Shown here: one piece after another, positions 1 to 14,867 of the stretch | Layout: each line of letters begins with the position of its first letter | Numbering within the stretch: position 1 is the stretch's first letter | Assembly (NCBI GenBank): GCA_028565635.1 | Contig: JAOXYB010019460.1 | Span: 2,995-17,861 of the forward strand | Reading direction: 5' to 3' | DNA length: 14,867 nt | Source of the DNA: Phoronis ovalis | Taxonomy: Eukaryota > Phoronida > Phoronidae | The notes under the pieces: generated by a model | The model's database searches: none | What the model was told of the DNA's origin: nothing | The model's input: only the letters and a program-made list of their open reading frames with translations | Translations under genes and position numbers: made by a program

Positions 1-53
1 GGCTTAATTGCCATTTAATGTTTAACTTTGGTGACTGCATGAAATTGTTTGGC

Positions 54-138
54 TGTATGTATGTCGGTATGTGCGTGCACGTGTGTGCACATTTGTGTGT
101 GTGCGCGCGCGCATGTGTGTATGTATGGTGTGTATGTG
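54..138. repeat. TG/CG-rich simple repeat
   Basis: A low-complexity tract is built from TGTATG, TGTG and CGCG steps. Positions 94-127 alternate pyrimidine and purine perfectly for 34 bases, with a CG run in the middle (103-112). Such tracts are polymorphic microsatellites and can adopt Z-DNA. The open frame across it (18-263) is an artefact of the repeat. Confidence 0.9.
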
Positions 139-1598
139 ACTGGTCAGAATTTATTTCGGGGAAGAATATGATTTCCAACCTGGGACTAATAATACAACCC
201 ACCTCAAGAATTTCAAAGTTAAAAATGTCCCTCCCATCTATGTATGTTTCATACAAATATTAAATATGTACAACACTACGACATACACTGTTTTATATCC
301 AAATACCTGTGCAATTTATCCTGCAATGAGTAGCTTAATTTTTATAATCATTTTAATGAAGTGAAACCCGGGAGTGAAACGCGCAAGTTGCAGGTTGTTA
401 CACTATTCTTAACATTCGCATCTGCTCGAGAAAGGGAATCATATATTCTTACTGTGATTCCCCACTGGGTTCCATACATGATATGTTATTAATTGCCTCT
501 ATCTCCTCAGGGATGGGTTTAGGAATTCGAAGTGAAACCAGAAAAGGTCCAAAGACATCTTTCGCAATTTTTGCTGAATAATTGGTGTAATTTCTTACAA
601 TCTGATATATATTCTGAGCCTCTTTGCAGTGACACGTTGTGTTACTTTTTATACATTTTAAAACCTTTGATATATAAATAAACAGCTTTTTCAGAATAAA
701 TCAAATTTCACCACTGTGGAAGTTATTGCTGGTGCTGCTTACTTGAGAATTTAGGAGAAATCCACTACAACCTTTTAAGTAATTTTTAAATTATTCAACG
801 TTTCATCTATTGTTACGTTTATTTACAGGAAACTATACCATTATAGTGAAACGAAATATATATAACACTTTTGGAGTACTGTTACTTTTTCGTTTCTATT
901 TTGACAACAATAAAGAAACTTGCAGTTTTCAGAAATGAACTCAATTTATTTTTTTCACGACTGGTAGCCAAATTAGGTGTAGCACTATAACTTGGTCCAA
1001 AATTATTCAGAATCAAAATTAACCCCATACTAATGCAGTTAAATATATATAACAATTTCCAGGTTTGCTATTAAAAGAGAACAAGATTTTTGGGTTTGAT
1101 ATAAATCTCAAGACATACCTTTGTTTTATGTTCTTTGTTCTATTTCGACTTTAAGGATTAATTGCCATTTTAAAACAAAAGTAACCATTTTGGCCTGGCA
1201 TATGCATGGGAATATATTAAGGCAAAAAAAAATTCCCGCAATCCAAACCGAATCCAAATAAATGTCCCCCTCATATTTCCCCAGGAATAAATTGCTATTT
1301 GGTTCACAGTTACAGAAAAAAGACATTCAGTAATTGACGTGCATAATGGTTTGATCATCTAATTTTATGCTCTTGCGGCAGTTTTCTGGGAAATGTTCTT
1401 GATTTATTTACCGGTTTCCAAATTTCATTTGGGATTTTTTCCCGATTTTTTGTATTATAAAATGCAAGCATTTTCCTGAACTCATATTCCGAAACAGTTG
1501 TCTCTTTTCAATGGTGTATGAATAAAAAAAGAATGTTCAAGTAGCCTTCGATACTATGTTATCTTTCCACTAGGTGTCGTAGTTACAGGTGCGCGGGA

Positions 1599-1606
1599 TG
1601 ACATCA
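1599..1606. promoter_or_regulatory. CRE/ATF-like site
   Basis: TGACATCA differs by one base from the CRE palindrome TGACGTCA and sits about 60 bases before the start codon. It lies in a small CpG-containing patch that contrasts with the AT-rich surroundings. The match is short, so function is only a suggestion. Confidence 0.3.
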
Positions 1607-1627
1607 TTTTTCAATCAACGGTTCGAA

Positions 1628-1637
1628 GTCACGTGAT
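1628..1637. promoter_or_regulatory. E-box (CACGTG) palindrome in proximal promoter or 5' UTR
   Basis: GTCACGTGAT contains a perfect CACGTG within the 8-base palindrome TCACGTGA, 30 bases upstream of the ATG. This core is bound by bHLH-zip factors such as USF and MITF/TFE. No convincing TATA box lies at a suitable distance. The site could equally be in the 5' UTR, since the transcription start is unknown. Confidence 0.35.
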
Positions 1638-1667
1638 CTATTGTGCAGAACAGCCAACTCATAAAAC

Positions 1668-14867
<13,200 letters not shown>

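Larger units (their letters stand above)
1..1667. other. Upstream non-coding region
   Basis: About 1.7 kb of AT-rich DNA precedes the start codon. Open frames here are short, lack family signatures and look like chance. The only clear structure is the alternating TG/CG repeat near the left end and the CpG-containing proximal promoter candidates at 1565-1640. It may be intergenic, or partly a first intron if the transcript has an untranslated upstream exon. The sequence does not decide this. Confidence 0.6.

Noticed and set aside
1126-1358. Two overlapping reverse-strand frames upstream of the gene
   Set aside because: They are about 60 residues each, overlap in different frames, show no domain, and have no supporting splice or promoter context.

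Overview
This is a window of animal nuclear DNA. It is AT-rich and carries one plus-strand gene split by GT-AG introns. The gene encodes a contactin-associated protein (Caspr/CNTNAP, the family of Drosophila Neurexin IV). I placed 18 coding exons by matching splice sites, reading phase and domain sequence. They join without a stop or frame break into 868 codons, from a signal-peptide methionine at 1668 to the right edge of the window. The last exon is cut off there, inside the third laminin-G domain. The usual second EGF repeat, fourth laminin-G domain, transmembrane helix and cytoplasmic tail should lie beyond the window. Moderate protein divergence and introns mostly of 200 to 1,100 bases suggest an invertebrate, perhaps a marine deuterostome or lophotrochozoan. 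I cannot fix the phylum from sequence alone. Layout: 1-1667 is upstream DNA with a TG/CG alternating repeat near its start. Just before the start codon it has a CRE-like site and a perfect E-box palindrome, and I see no gene in it. Exon 1 (1668-1740) encodes the signal peptide. A 3-kb first intron follows; it holds one candidate 27-base in-frame microexon. Exons 2-4 (4753-6267) encode the F5/8-type discoidin domain, and exons 5-7 (6670-8098) laminin-G 1. Exons 8-11 (8522-11314) encode laminin-G 2, exon 12 (11532-11638) an EGF repeat, and exons 13-16 (11979-14101) the fibrinogen-like region. Exons 17-18 (14392 to the edge) begin laminin-G 3. Intron 10 (10058-11178) looks like a patchwork, with a long hairpin, a GC-richer block and two short tandem repeats. 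By family knowledge the product is a type I membrane cell-adhesion protein that partners contactin at neuron-glia and septate-type junctions. Every exon belongs to this one gene. I found no second gene, RNA gene, CRISPR array or recognisable autonomous transposon, and no clear sign of a new biological system. The points most worth checking are the microexon, three extra cysteines in the laminin-G region, and the composite structure of intron 10.
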